A program made the position numbers and the translations under genes. This document shows, one piece after another, positions 11,886-20,282 of a stretch of 64,000 bases of DNA. Below the pieces are notes generated by a model. The model saw only the letters and a program-made list of their open reading frames with translations, ran no database searches and was not told the DNA's origin. The stretch spans positions 3,534,001 through 3,598,000 of the forward strand of contig CAVNZM010000011.1 of NCBI GenBank assembly GCA_963693365.1, written 5' to 3'. This DNA comes from Amoebidium appalachense. Lineage: Eukaryota; Ichthyosporea. How positions within the stretch are numbered: position 1 is the first letter of the stretch; every line of letters starts with the position of its first letter.

Positions 11886-11938
11886 TATATACCAAGGCCT
11901 CCTAAATAGGTGTGCTATTTAGGAGGCCTTGCTATATA
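11886..11938. other. Near-perfect 24-bp hairpin with 5-nt loop
   Basis: The left stem at 11886-11909 (TATATACCAAGG, then CCTCCTAAATAG) pairs with 11915-11938 with a single mismatch around the loop GTGTG. It lies upstream of the PAN-like gene. No T-run follows it. Part of the stem (ACCAAGGCCTCC) recurs near the far end of the island at about 24053. It could be a foldback remnant, a replication or recombination structure, or a transcript-end hairpin. Confidence 0.7.
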
Positions 11939-12079
11939 CTCACGGCTTCAGATGACGGAAGCTCAAAAGCAGTTCTGATTGGATGAATAAAATTCTATCC
12001 CACCGGAATGCATTAGGAATGTATAAGCTTCGCATTTGATTGGTGCCCTGGACTCTGTGACGGAGATTGCATTCTTCTG

Positions 12080-12342
12080 TTGGGATATTCGGGTTGGTTG
12101 TAAGGTTTTCCGGGTCGGGCCGAAGGCCCTAACGGGCCGCAGGCCCGCTTATTGGGCCACCAGGCCCGGGGCCCCGGGGACCGGGGCCCTCCCCACCCAC
12201 GCGAGCCACCCCAGGCCCGGCCCGGCCCGCGGGGCCCAGGGGGAGCGGGGTTAGCAGTCACTGCGGCCAATAAGCGGGCCTGCGGCCCGTTAGGGCCTTC
12301 GGCCCGACCCGGAAAACCTTACAACCAACCCGAATATCCCAA
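12080..12342. mobile_element. Foldback element with perfect 76-bp inverted repeats
   Basis: Arms 12080-12155 and 12267-12342 are exact reverse complements. The left arm begins TTGGGATATTCGGG and the right arm ends CCCGAATATCCCAA. The 111-bp spacer is extremely GC-rich (GGCCCGGGG, CCCGGCCCGG). No ORF lies inside and no target duplication is clear. It ends one base before the left long inverted repeat, so it either inserted at that boundary or is part of the element's end. Confidence 0.85.
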
Positions 12343-12343
12343 T

Positions 12344-12979
12344 ATTGCCCGATGCGAGCACCCTGTCACGTTCCCGATTATTCTTACGTGAGATTTTTTT
12401 ATCCCCAGTGGTAGATAGAGCCAGGGGTTTACACAATTTTATTAGAGCCAATGATCTTTACTGATTACAGACCAGTGTCTGGCCACATGGCCACATGGCC
12501 AGATCGATTTACGTTTGTAAAAAGGGGTGGATAAATTTTATCACACGATTCACCTGGAGTCAAAACAATCTGGCCATGTGGCCACATAATAGAATAGCGT
12601 GTAAGACACTGGCTGCCACCACTGGGGGGGCGTGGTTCCGGCAGCAGGGGGGGCATAGGAGCAGGGGAGGCTGGGGGTGGCGCACGTGCACAGGAGGGTG
12701 GGGGGGGGGGGGGGGGAACCATGGCACCACTGGGGGGCCGTGGTTCCGGCAGCAGGGGGGGATGGGGGGCCGGGGTGGCGCACGTGCACAGGAGGGTGGG
12801 GGGGTGGGGGGGCAAGCAATGCCACCACTGGGGGCCTGGTTCCGGGCAGCAGGGGGGCTGGGGTGGCGCACGTGCACAGGAGGGTGGGGGGGGGGTGGGG
12901 GGGGGAGAGGGGGCTGGGGGAGGGGGGGCTGGGGGGAGACAGCGAGACACGTGGAACCATGGTGGGTTTTTTTTTTTTT
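12344..12979 (+). repeat. Left long inverted repeat (about 636 bp) with G-rich minisatellite
   Basis: It starts ATTGCCCGATGCGAGCACC. It carries a short palindromic cluster of TGGCCACATGGCCA motifs (12478-12508, with an inverted partner at 12568-12588). From 12605 to 12935 there is a roughly 100-bp minisatellite in about three units (CACTGGGGG, GTGGTTCCGGCAGCAGGG, GGCGCACGTGCACAGGAGGG), ending in a T13 tract. The strand assignment is arbitrary. Confidence 0.9.
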
Positions 12980-13460
12980 ATTTGGGCTTATGCTTATGGC
13001 AATGGGTCGTAGATTTCACCCTGTTCTTGCAGGGATTGCCAGCCTTGGTTTTGCCCTGGCAGTACCCATTTTCCCTGCCCACACACACTGCTGCAGCTGC
13101 AACTGGTGGCTGTGGTGCACCCATGGGTAGATCCGGAGTGGACACAGTTGGCACGGGTACCCCGGTGCGCTCGGTGCGGGGGCGCTGCATTTCGGCGGCT
13201 GTAAAGGCGGCCATGAGGTCGTCCAGCAGGAGGTTTGCATGAGCATAGTCCCCGGCCTTGTGGGTGCGGAAGATGTTGATGGTGTTGTCGCTGTAGAGGA
13301 GGACACCGGTGGCAGGGGCAAAGCATACCCAGGGCTTGAAGCCGTCCTTGTGGTATGGGCATGTTTTCTTTTTGTTTTTGCACTGGGCTTTTTTTGAGGG
13401 TGTAAATGCAGGGCACCGTTCGGGGTCAACCGAATCGGGGCGCAAAAGTGCGTCTCCCAT
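12978..13460 (-). CDS. Short protein with two Cys/His clusters
   Basis: A single-exon ORF of 160 residues. Two related metal-binding-like clusters frame it: CPAFTPSKKAQCKN...CPYH near the N-terminus (about 16-37), and CQGKTKAGNPCKN...CHKH at the C-terminus (about 134-158). The pattern C-x(3-4)-T-x(2-4)-G/K-x-(P/Q)-C-x(n)-C-x2-H is a small zinc-binding-like motif known in many bacterial, phage and giant-virus proteins. Its biochemical role is not established. The middle segment resembles no family I know. The stop codon overlaps the inner edge of the left inverted repeat. A TATA-like TATACAAA lies about 75 bp upstream on the minus strand (13534-13544). Confidence 0.75.
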   Translation of the reverse strand: MGDALLRPDSVDPERCPAFTPSKKAQCKNKKKTCPYHKDGFKPWVCFAPATGVLLYSDNTINIFRTHKAGDYAHANLLLDDLMAAFTAAEMQRPRTERTGVPVPTVSTPDLPMGAPQPPVAAAAVCVGRENGYCQGKTKAGNPCKNRVKSTTHCHKHKPK

Positions 13461-13620
13461 TTCTAGTGTTTTGTTTTGGTGTGCACTGTTCTTGGATTGG
13501 GGTGAAGTGAGACAAAAAAGTAGAAGCGAGTGCTTTTTGTATACCGGGTTGATGACATATTAATCAATCTCTTGGTGCCAAACCACTGACCAATCACATG
13601 GGTGTATTCACGAATTCTAA

Positions 13621-13779
13621 ATCAGCATCTGGAGAGAGGGTACTGGTAACACGAACAACACGGCATCAAGAGTTTGTACCACAGGCAAGATCTCAGAGAA
13701 ATTCAGCATCTGGAGAGAGGGTACTGGTAAAACACGAACAACACGGCATCAAGAGTTTGTATTACAGGCAAGATCTCAG
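13621..13779 (+). repeat. Tandem duplication, two copies of about 79 bp
   Basis: Two copies of CAGCATCTGGAGAGAGGGTA...CAAGATCTCAGAGA lie head to tail, with a few changes (GTAACACG versus GTAAAACACG, TACCACAG versus TATTACAG). They are just upstream of the small membrane protein and may be promoter-proximal. Confidence 0.9.
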
Positions 13780-13832
13780 AGAGGTCACTTTTGGGGTGTA
13801 ACACGTCGGATACTGAAAGTTTTGTGAGGTAC

Positions 13833-14027
13833 ATGTACATGTTCGACAACACAGTCACCACAGGCATTCTTTATGTGATATCTATATGCAGTGTCATTGC
13901 AAATATACACTGGTACAATTTAATGAAGTCCGAACCGAATGCTAAAGAGAAAGTGAACAAGATGTATCTGGTGTACGCCAGTGCAGCTATTGTTCTCACA
14001 TGTTTATTGGTTACACCGTTGGTGTAA
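13833..14027 (+). CDS. Small two-helix membrane protein
   Basis: A 64-residue ORF from the first in-frame ATG (MYMFDNTVTT). Hydrophobic segments at about 9-26 (GILYVISICSVIANIHWY) and 45-62 (LVYASAAIVLTCLLVTPL) flank a charged loop (KSEPNAKEKVNK). A two-pass topology is inferred. I recognise no family. It is compact and intronless like its neighbours. Confidence 0.6.
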   Translation: MYMFDNTVTTGILYVISICSVIANIHWYNLMKSEPNAKEKVNKMYLVYASAAIVLTCLLVTPLV

Positions 14028-14079
14028 TACTATGCAGTCATATACTATTTCACTGAGAAGACGGGTGCTGGGTGCAAGG

Positions 14080-14087
14080 TATATAAA
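14080..14087 (+). promoter_or_regulatory. TATA-like box without a clear gene
   Basis: TATATAAAC stands 18-25 bp upstream of an ATG at 14105 that opens only a 23-residue frame. It may serve a non-coding transcript or a micropeptide, or be fortuitous. Confidence 0.3.
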
Positions 14088-14212
14088 CTCTTCCGCATGC
14101 AAAAATGAATCAGTCTGTATCTAGTTGGTCACGGGCCTCTGCCGGTATAGGCCAAGGTTCTTGTAACCTTGCATGACCATGCCACTAGCCTAGCTCCTTT
14201 CATGACCCGTGG

Positions 14213-14614
14213 TCATGTTGGTAAGTTTAGGAAAGGATGGTAGGTTCTATGGGTGGACGGCGAATGCTCCTCCGAGTCGGGCGACCTCTCGCGCTTCCTC
14301 TCGGGTGGCTTCTCCTCGGAGCTCTCCTCCTCGTCGGAGATGCAAACGACACCCTCCTTGTCAACGTGCTCCTCTTCGGACACGGTGCTGGACATGGGCT
14401 CGTCTTCGTTGACATCCGCCAGCAGCTGCAGGACGTGTCTGCGCATCCGGGACTCGAGCTTCATGTACTTCTTGCGCAGCTTCTTGTACTTGCGCTGCAG
14501 CTCCGCCTCGCTGGCACGCGCGCGCGCGCAGTCGCGCGATGCCTGCTCATAGAGCTCGAAGACGTACCGTTCGTGGGGTTGCAGACCGGCAGGGGGTTTG
14601 CTGGGGCTGGACAT
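14213..14614 (-). CDS. Coiled-coil, bZIP-like acidic protein
   Basis: 133 residues from ATG at 14614 (MSSPSKPPAGLQ). I chose this start because a TATAAAAG box lies about 72 bp upstream; an in-frame ATG at 14746 would sit upstream of that box. Residues about 35-80 are an Arg/Lys-rich helix (CARARASEAELQRKYKKLRK), then KYMKLESRMRRHVLQLLADV, compatible with a short coiled coil and possibly a basic-region DNA binder, though the bZIP signature N-x7-R is not clear. The C-terminal half is acidic and Ser-rich (SDEEESSEEKPPERKRERSP). Possible nuclear regulator; function inferred only. Confidence 0.7.
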   Translation of the reverse strand: MSSPSKPPAGLQPHERYVFELYEQASRDCARARASEAELQRKYKKLRKKYMKLESRMRRHVLQLLADVNEDEPMSSTVSEEEHVDKEGVVCISDEEESSEEKPPERKRERSPDSEEHSPSTHRTYHPFLNLPT

Positions 14615-14685
14615 TGTTGGTGAAGACTCTCGGAGTATGAATAGTAAAGAGTGGAAAGTGACAGAATATGGGCTGAGCCGCGGCC

Positions 14686-14693
14686 TTTTATAC
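14686..14693 (-). promoter_or_regulatory. TATA box with upstream CCAAT boxes
   Basis: TATAAAAG on the minus strand, about 72 bp before the ATG at 14614. Repeated ACCAATC and GCCAATC motifs follow at 14735-14800, on the side that would be upstream of this gene. Confidence 0.6.
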
Positions 14694-15118
14694 CTGGCTA
14701 AAAAATAGCTTTCCAGATCAGATCGAATTACACGTCTACCAATCAAAACCTACCAATCGCGGCTCGCTGACAGATCGAATGTTACCATTCTGCCAATCAA
14801 ATTATTGCGCGGCTCACCGTTTGACAGCTATGGTGAGGGTATTTTTGAACCCCGGGCTGGGTTTCGCCGCAGAGTAGAGGATACTTTTATATAGTAAATT
14901 ATATGTTACAGGTAACCTCAACAATAAAAGCAACCTCAATTTAAAAAAATAAGGTAACCTCTGTTAAAGTAGTTTTGACGCGTCAAATCGCGTTATTTGA
15001 CAGCTATCAGATTATTAACCAATCACATTAGCCCAATTAGATCACCATTTGCACCAACCAATCGGTGCGCGCCATTGTATTAGCACGTTTAAACCGATCC
15101 CAATCAAATGGCGCTATG

Positions 15119-15147
15119 GGCATGCCATACCAATGCTTAATAAAAGA
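15119..15147 (+). promoter_or_regulatory. Core promoter of MYND gene A
   Basis: GGGCATGCCATACCAATGCT is followed by TTAATAAAAG. The first 20 bases recur at 17516 before MYND gene B, and GATCC(T/C)TGTCACTTT follows in both. CCAATC boxes cluster at 15018-15110. This is a duplicated promoter. Confidence 0.65.
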
Positions 15148-15285
15148 CCAACACACGAGGCCGATCCTTGTCACTTTTACACTTTTTCACTTGTCACTTT
15201 TACACCTTCTCAGTTTCTCTGACGCGCTTTCTCTTGCAAACGTTTCACCAGAAATTTCACGCCGCGTTCGCATTCACCCACAAAC

Positions 15286-17060
15286 ATGGCGAACACACCT
15301 GATGAGGTCGTGGCTCTGCCTTTCATCGTGCGCCCCCCCGGCTCAGACACAGACAAGGTCGTCGTCTATGGCGTGGACAACGAGTTGCGGCTCCACCGGG
15401 ACATCATCAGCGCTCGCATGCTCGACGTTGCAAGAGACGGGGACCTCCGCGTTTTCAACACAAAGCAGGAATTCGAAGCCTTCCGTTTGAGCTTTAAGCA
15501 GGAGTTGACCCATTTGAAGCTCCTTTTAAAGACCATACCCCGCGAGCAAAGGTTGTCACCCGAGGCGGTACTGTAAACAACTGTACACATGAACTGTACA
15601 TGTTTACTAAAGAATGTGATCTACTAGCACACGATTCGTGCTTTGTCATGAATATCACATAAATATTATGTCCGCACCAATAGGACTCACTCTGACCTAA
15701 GAATTGAACCATATATGGTTCTTCAGCTGCATACCACATAAACGAAGTGAACCAATAAGAGGTTTGCATAAATAGGACAAAGGTCTGACTGGCTCGGACC
15801 GCACCAGAATCACGAATGGCATGTTGCCACCCGCGCTGGCCGCGGATGAACCAATCCTGGGCCTTGATCCGAAACCTGGGGGCTATATAACAAAGCCGTC
15901 CCAGTACGGGGATCACATCAGTGAAGTCTGAGACAGACTGAGTCGGCCCATAGTAAAAGCAACTTGGCCGCGTGTGCCTTTCTACCCGTTCTCTGTCTTT
16001 ATTCGGATTCAGTTGTTCTCTGCCTTATCCCAACTAGTCCAACTGTTTACAGGTACACCTCGTAAGAAAGCATGTGCACGTCAACGCATTCCCAATGTAC
16101 GCCGCCTTCCAGCGCTACGTGCTGGGGAAGCCGGACTACGATGCTTTCCTCAAGGGCACGCTCGGTGTAGCTGCCAAGGACTTCCTCATTCTCCTGGGAA
16201 GGGCCCTGATCGAGTGGTCCGGTCTCCAGCCCCGCCGGCCCGCCTACTTCCGGCAACAGCCAGCCACTTCGGCCCTGGGTGCGTATACGCGTGCATATGA
16301 CATTCTCGACGTGTTGTTCAACGACTTGGCTGACCGGGCCGTCGAGTATTTTGTGGAGAAGTTGCCATCCCAGTCGTGTCTCGATTGTGGCTCGCTCATT
16401 GACACCAAGAAGTGCTCCCGCTGTAAGAGCGCCTATTTTTGCAACAGGACCTGCATGCTGAACAATTGGCCCAAACACAAGAAGGACTGCAGAGAGCAAC
16501 CCGTCCACCAAGACCCAGCGGTGTCGGAAAACGAGGTCGTCGTCTACACCCTGGACAAGCGCTCGCGGTTCCATTCGGACCCTAGCGGCGACCGGATGCT
16601 GAAAGTTCTCGAGTGCGGCGACCTGAGTGTGTTCGGCACCAAGCAGCGCTACACGGAATGCGAGGCTACCCTGGCGGGGGAGGTGGGTGCTATAGATGAA
16701 CGGAGGTGGATGAAAGACCCGACGGTGACGGCGCCCGAACGCACCAAGGCTACCTACTTTGCCTTGTTCAGGCACGTCTGTGTCTTCCAGCGCTACGTGC
16801 TGCAGGAGCGGGACTTCAATGCCTTCTATGCGGGCAACATCAGCTTGGGCCCCGACCTCGTCTTCAAAATGGCGGTTCATGTTCTGTGCGCGTCTTCCGG
16901 CCTCGCGCGCCCCACGTCCGAGGTGGCTCTGCGGATTGCGGAGATGGAGGAGTGCATTCTTCCCGTGTCCACGGAGGACCAAATTGAGGACATATGCCTG
17001 CTTGAATGGTGCGACCGGGCCATTCAGCACTTCATCGACAAGCTGCCCTCTGTCGTATAA
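15286..17060 (+). CDS. MYND-finger protein A, two exons
   Basis: Exon 1 is 15286-15567 and exon 2 is 16053-17060, giving 429 residues. The junction (GCG|GTACTG...TTTACAG|GTA) is placed by the paralogue at 17632. With the 485-bp intron removed, LSPEAVHLVRKHVHVNAFPMY aligns with LGEAARHLLLKHTHFLAFPFY; unspliced, exon 1 stops at once. The layout is a roughly 180-residue unit, one MYND zinc finger (203-240: CLDCG, CSRCKSAYFC, CMLNNWPKHKKDC), then a second copy of the unit ending LPSVV. MYND fingers bind proline-rich peptides and usually occur in regulators or methyltransferases; no SET domain is present. The intron carries its own TATATAA (15884-15890), so a shorter product could also start inside exon 2. 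Role unknown. Confidence 0.75.
15884..15890 (+). promoter_or_regulatory. TATA box inside the MYND A intron
   Basis: GGGGGCTATATAAC stands 163 bp before exon 2. CCAATC lies upstream at 15851. It resembles the other island promoters and could drive a transcript starting within the intron, with the first in-frame ATG in exon 2 at 16095. Confidence 0.45.
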
Positions 17061-17514
17061 GCTCGTTATACTACCTACTGTGGCACGGCCTGCAGCATGA
17101 CGGTTGTGTTGGTGTGTTGTTCTTTTAGATGGATTTTGTTTTAGTTGTTTCTTGATGTGTGTTTCTTGACGTGTGGCAATCGCGATCCCCCATTGCAAAC
17201 AGAAAGTTTGGAGGCATCCCTTCTCCACGGGTTGGTATGACCCTCTAGTTTGTAATTTACTTCGAGAGCCAGTCTCTGATATTGGGCGCGGCGCCCAGAA
17301 ACATTTGTAATTTGTAGCATGCATGTCAAGGCTATCACAAAGAGCCCTATGACCAATACGAGCGCATGTGTTAATCGAACAGAAAATGACTAACATTACA
17401 TGTGATCTAGCAATATCATCCAATCGGAGTTTACATCCATGAAATAGCATCCAATCACTGTGAACCAATCGGTGCTTGAAATTGATTACATGATCTCCAA
17501 TCAGATCGCGCCGT

Positions 17515-17562
17515 GGGCATGCCATACCAATGCTTTACTGATCGGAGAGCCACCTATAAAAG
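17515..17562 (+). promoter_or_regulatory. Core promoter of MYND gene B
   Basis: GGCATGCCATACCAATGCTT precedes TATAAAAG (17555-17562), 70 bp before the ATG. At least four CCAATC boxes stand at 17418-17502. The region between 17061 and 17515 holds these boxes and no gene. Confidence 0.7.
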
Positions 17563-17631
17563 CGCTAGGTCGAGGCTGATCCCTGTCACTTTCACTATCC
17601 TCTCATTCGCGCGCGCGCTCTCACTACAGAA

Positions 17632-19143
17632 ATGTTCAACCCAAGTTTTCGTCCACACAATGGAATTGACAATCCAGTTAAACGGTGCGGGCTTTTACCA
17701 TTCGCCGTCCGCCTCCATTACTCGGACGCCAAAGATCAGTATGACGACATTGTCTATGCGCTGAACGACGAATTTCAGCTTGAAAAGACCGTTGTCAGGG
17801 CCCACATGCTGGACATTGGAAGAGACGGCGACCTCCGCATCTTCGACACAAAGGAGGTCTTTGATGGCTTCCGTTCAGCCTTTGAGAATGAGATGTCCTT
17901 TGTGCCGACACGGTTGCAAACCCTCCTGGAGCAGGAAGGGCTTGGGGAGGCTGCGCGACACCTCCTGCTTAAGCATACGCACTTTCTTGCATTCCCGTTC
18001 TACACCGCCCTCCAGCGCTACGTCCTAGGGGCGCCGGACTATGACGCGTTTTATGAGGGCAAAATCTGCGACGGGGTTGGCTGCTTTTTCCTGCTGACAG
18101 TGCAGGCGCTGTGCAAGCGGTCCGGTCTTACAGCCCGTCCCACCGCATACTTCAGCCAACAGCCAGTCGATTCCCCCTTGGGTGTGTTTACATCCATCGT
18201 TGGCGAAGATGCCATGGACGACGTCGTGTTCTGTGATTTGGCTGAACGTGTTATCCAGCACTTTGTGGACAAGTTACCGTCCACATCGTGTCTCGCCAAG
18301 GAGTCCCCTACCCGCCCCCCCGAGCCGATAGATTCTTTGTCCAAACACCGGATCGTCGTCCACACCTTGATGTTCGATACCCACTCGCATTTGCAATCGG
18401 ACCCCATCTGCGACCGGATGCTGGAAGTTCTCCGCAACAGAGACCTCCGTGTCTTTAGCAACAGGGAGCGCTACATGAAATGGGATGCGGTCCTGGCGGA
18501 GGAGGTGCGTATTATAGTTGAACGGACACAGAGGAGGGACCCAACGGTGACGAGGGCCGACCGCAATAAGGCTGTGTACTTCACGGGGTTCAGGCACCTC
18601 TCCGTCTTCCAGCGCTACGTGCTGCGGGAGCCGGACTACACTGCCGCGCACGCGGGCAACCTCAGCAGGGGAGCCGAAACCGTCATGAAGATGGCGTTGC
18701 GGGTACTGTGCGAGTCTGCCGGCCTCGCCCCATGCACCGTGGACGAAATGGCTCGGCGGCGTGCGAGGATGGCAAGTCCTAACTATTGGCACGCGCTGGA
18801 CATCGAGCGACTGTGTCTGATTGACTGGTGCAACCGGGGCGTCAAGCACTTCGTCGACCAGCTGCCGTCGTCGGTGTGTCTGGCCTGCGGCGCTACCGGT
18901 TGCACCAGGAAGTGCGGGGTCTGCCTACACGCTTACTACTGCGACAAGACCTGCCAACGGGCGCATTGGTGCGTGCACAAGAGGGCCTGCACCTTCCAGC
19001 CACCGAACGAGTGTCTCGCCTGCGGCACGAGTGGGTGCACCAAGAAGTGCTCAGCCTGCAGGCGCGCATACTACTGCAATGAGGCCTGCCAGATTACGCA
19101 TTGGCGTGAGCACAGGGAGGAATGCCAGAAGCAGGACCATTAG
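17632..19143 (+). CDS. MYND-finger protein B, single exon
   Basis: 503 residues. Two related units of about 180 residues (about 37-217 and 240-414) share VVxxHMLDIGRDGDLRIF/CDRMLEVLRNRDLRVF and later (L/F)QRYVL-x-(A/E)PDY, LAER...HFVDKLP. Two MYND zinc fingers close the protein: 416-453 (CLACG, CGVCLHAYYC, CQRAHWCVHKRAC) and 461-498 (CLACG, CSACRRAYYC, CQITHWREHREEC), each with full Cys/His ligands. Against paralogue A, the inter-unit finger has decayed to SCLAKESPT and two fingers sit at the C-terminus instead. There is no SET domain, so a protein-binding regulator is the most one can infer. The gene is a tandem duplicate of A, with a shared promoter. Confidence 0.85.
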   Translation: MFNPSFRPHNGIDNPVKRCGLLPFAVRLHYSDAKDQYDDIVYALNDEFQLEKTVVRAHMLDIGRDGDLRIFDTKEVFDGFRSAFENEMSFVPTRLQTLLEQEGLGEAARHLLLKHTHFLAFPFYTALQRYVLGAPDYDAFYEGKICDGVGCFFLLTVQALCKRSGLTARPTAYFSQQPVDSPLGVFTSIVGEDAMDDVVFCDLAERVIQHFVDKLPSTSCLAKESPTRPPEPIDSLSKHRIVVHTLMFDTHSHLQSDPICDRMLEVLRNRDLRVFSNRERYMKWDAVLAEEVRIIVERTQRRDPTVTRADRNKAVYFTGFRHLSVFQRYVLREPDYTAAHAGNLSRGAETVMKMALRVLCESAGLAPCTVDEMARRRARMASPNYWHALDIERLCLIDWCNRGVKHFVDQLPSSVCLACGATGCTRKCGVCLHAYYCDKTCQRAHWCVHKRACTFQPPNECLACGTSGCTKKCSACRRAYYCNEACQITHWREHREECQKQDH

Positions 19144-19246
19144 AGAATAGAAAACTCATGGGTTGGACTCGTACATTGGCGTGATCTCCCAGGACCATTA
19201 GAGTATAGAAAACTCATGGGTTGGACTCGTACATTGGTGTGATCTT
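19132..19246 (+). repeat. 58-bp tandem duplication over the MYND B stop codon
   Basis: CAGGACCATTAGAG...GTGATCT occurs at 19132 and again at 19190. The first copy includes the last codons and stop of MYND B. A second short duplication (ATGTGGGGATTTTTGACATC, about 33-bp period) follows at 19295-19360. Both may hold the transcript end; AATAAA is present at 19321-19358. Confidence 0.85.
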
Positions 19247-19367
19247 GGGTTTTGTTATGCACATTGTTTTGTATTAAAAGAACTTCTATGATGAAATGTG
19301 GGGATTTTTGACATCAGACAAAATAAAATGTGGGGATTTTTGACATCAGACAAAATAAACATAAACA

Positions 19368-19532
19368 TCAGTGCGCCTTGTGGCGCTTTACTCGCACGCT
19401 CTGTCGGAGCACCAGTCTCCGGTATTTCGGCATGAACTCATCGGCATACACGTACTTCTTAATACGCCTATGACCTCTCCTTTTTGACCGACCTCTTCGG
19501 TGTGGCATGCCCCTCGTCCGAAAAATGTCCAT
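19368..19532 (-). CDS. Small highly basic protein
   Basis: 54 residues from ATG at 19532 (MDIFRTRG), or 46 from ATG at 19508. About one third of the residues are Arg/Lys (HRRGRSKRRGHRRIKK). It may bind nucleic acid like a protamine or core peptide; this is inferred from composition only. It starts 20 bp after the stop of the next ORF upstream on the same strand. Confidence 0.5.
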   Translation of the reverse strand: MDIFRTRGMPHRRGRSKRRGHRRIKKYVYADEFMPKYRRLVLRQSVRVKRHKAH

Positions 19533-19551
19533 CTCCGACTGCGAAAACACC

Positions 19552-19929
19552 CTAGTGAAACCACTTTCTCCGCTTACACCCTGCCGCACACTGGTTGCTG
19601 GTCCACGCGCCCTCCTCAAGCTCGAGGGACACTCTGCGCAACCCCGGGCCGGCGCGCTTGACGTCGCAAGCCACCACAATGTCTCCCGGACGAACACCTG
19701 CGGTCCACAGGCTGGTGCAGCATTGCACGCTCAGCACCTCACAACCCGAGTCGGGCCCGCGCACACACACGCCCAGACACGCGAGCTTGCACTCGTGGTC
19801 ATGCAGCGCCTCGAGCACCGGCACCTTGCGAGCGAGTGTGCGCCGACGCAGGCGCAAGTTGGGAACGGTATAAAAAGCCGTGTTGGGCGCAGTCAGGTGC
19901 CAGTCTGCATCTGCACCAGAACCTATCAT
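19552..19929 (-). CDS. Unknown compact protein, possible OB-like segment
   Basis: 125 residues from ATG at 19929. The segment CLGVCVRGPDSGCEVLSVQ then WTAGVRPGDIVVACDVKRA has the alternating hydrophobic pattern and turn glycines of a small beta-barrel. That impression is not a family match. Its first bases overlap the start of the divergent gene at 19928, and that gene's TATA box falls inside this ORF, so at most one may be highly expressed. It may be an antisense shadow. Confidence 0.4.
   Translation of the reverse strand: MIGSGADADWHLTAPNTAFYTVPNLRLRRRTLARKVPVLEALHDHECKLACLGVCVRGPDSGCEVLSVQCCTSLWTAGVRPGDIVVACDVKRAGPGLRRVSLELEEGAWTSNQCAAGCKRRKWFH
19869..19876 (+). promoter_or_regulatory. 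TATA box for the 19928 gene
   Basis: TATAAAAA in the context GGAACGGTATAAAAAGCC, 52 bp before the ATG at 19928. Confidence 0.6.
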
Positions 19930-20272
19930 GGCTTTTGAGCAGGAATTGAAGCTATTTGTCAATCGACTCTCGTTGTTGGTTTCCAACATGACGTTCGACT
20001 CGAACGGCGCCGGGCAGTTGGCGAGCCGGCCGCCGCAGCTCCACGCACAACTCGGGAAGGGCGACACAATGCTGTCGGATACGATGCTGCCACTGCAATC
20101 GGTGGAGACTTCCAACCGTGACGGATTGAACCATCTGGTGTTTTCGACGTGTCCGCTGGAGGGGGCCGGTGATGTGGTGACCATCGACCTGGATTGGGGA
20201 AAGTCGTTTCGGCTGACCTGGGAGCGCTGGGACACAAAGCTGTCTTTGCTTCCACCGGGGGGACCCGACTGA
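19928..20272 (+). CDS. Unknown 114-aa protein
   Basis: A single-exon ORF starting MAFEQELKLFVNRLSLLVSN, which could be an amphipathic helix, and ending in a beta-like segment (GDVVTIDLDWGKSFRLTW). I recognise no domain. TATA box at 19869. A second small ORF starts 11 bp after its stop, in another frame. Confidence 0.6.
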   Translation: MAFEQELKLFVNRLSLLVSNMTFDSNGAGQLASRPPQLHAQLGKGDTMLSDTMLPLQSVETSNRDGLNHLVFSTCPLEGAGDVVTIDLDWGKSFRLTWERWDTKLSLLPPGGPD

Positions 20273-20282
20273 AGAGCAGGGT

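Noticed and set aside
15494-15916. 140-codon minus-strand ORF across the MYND A intron
   Set aside because: It overlaps exon 1 in antisense, has no recognisable domain, and the only nearby TATA lies inside it. The spliced plus-strand reading is strongly supported by the paralogue.
16047-17525. 492-codon minus-strand ORF opposite MYND A
   Set aside because: An antisense shadow of a GC-rich coding exon. The plus strand has the MYND ligands and paralogue similarity.
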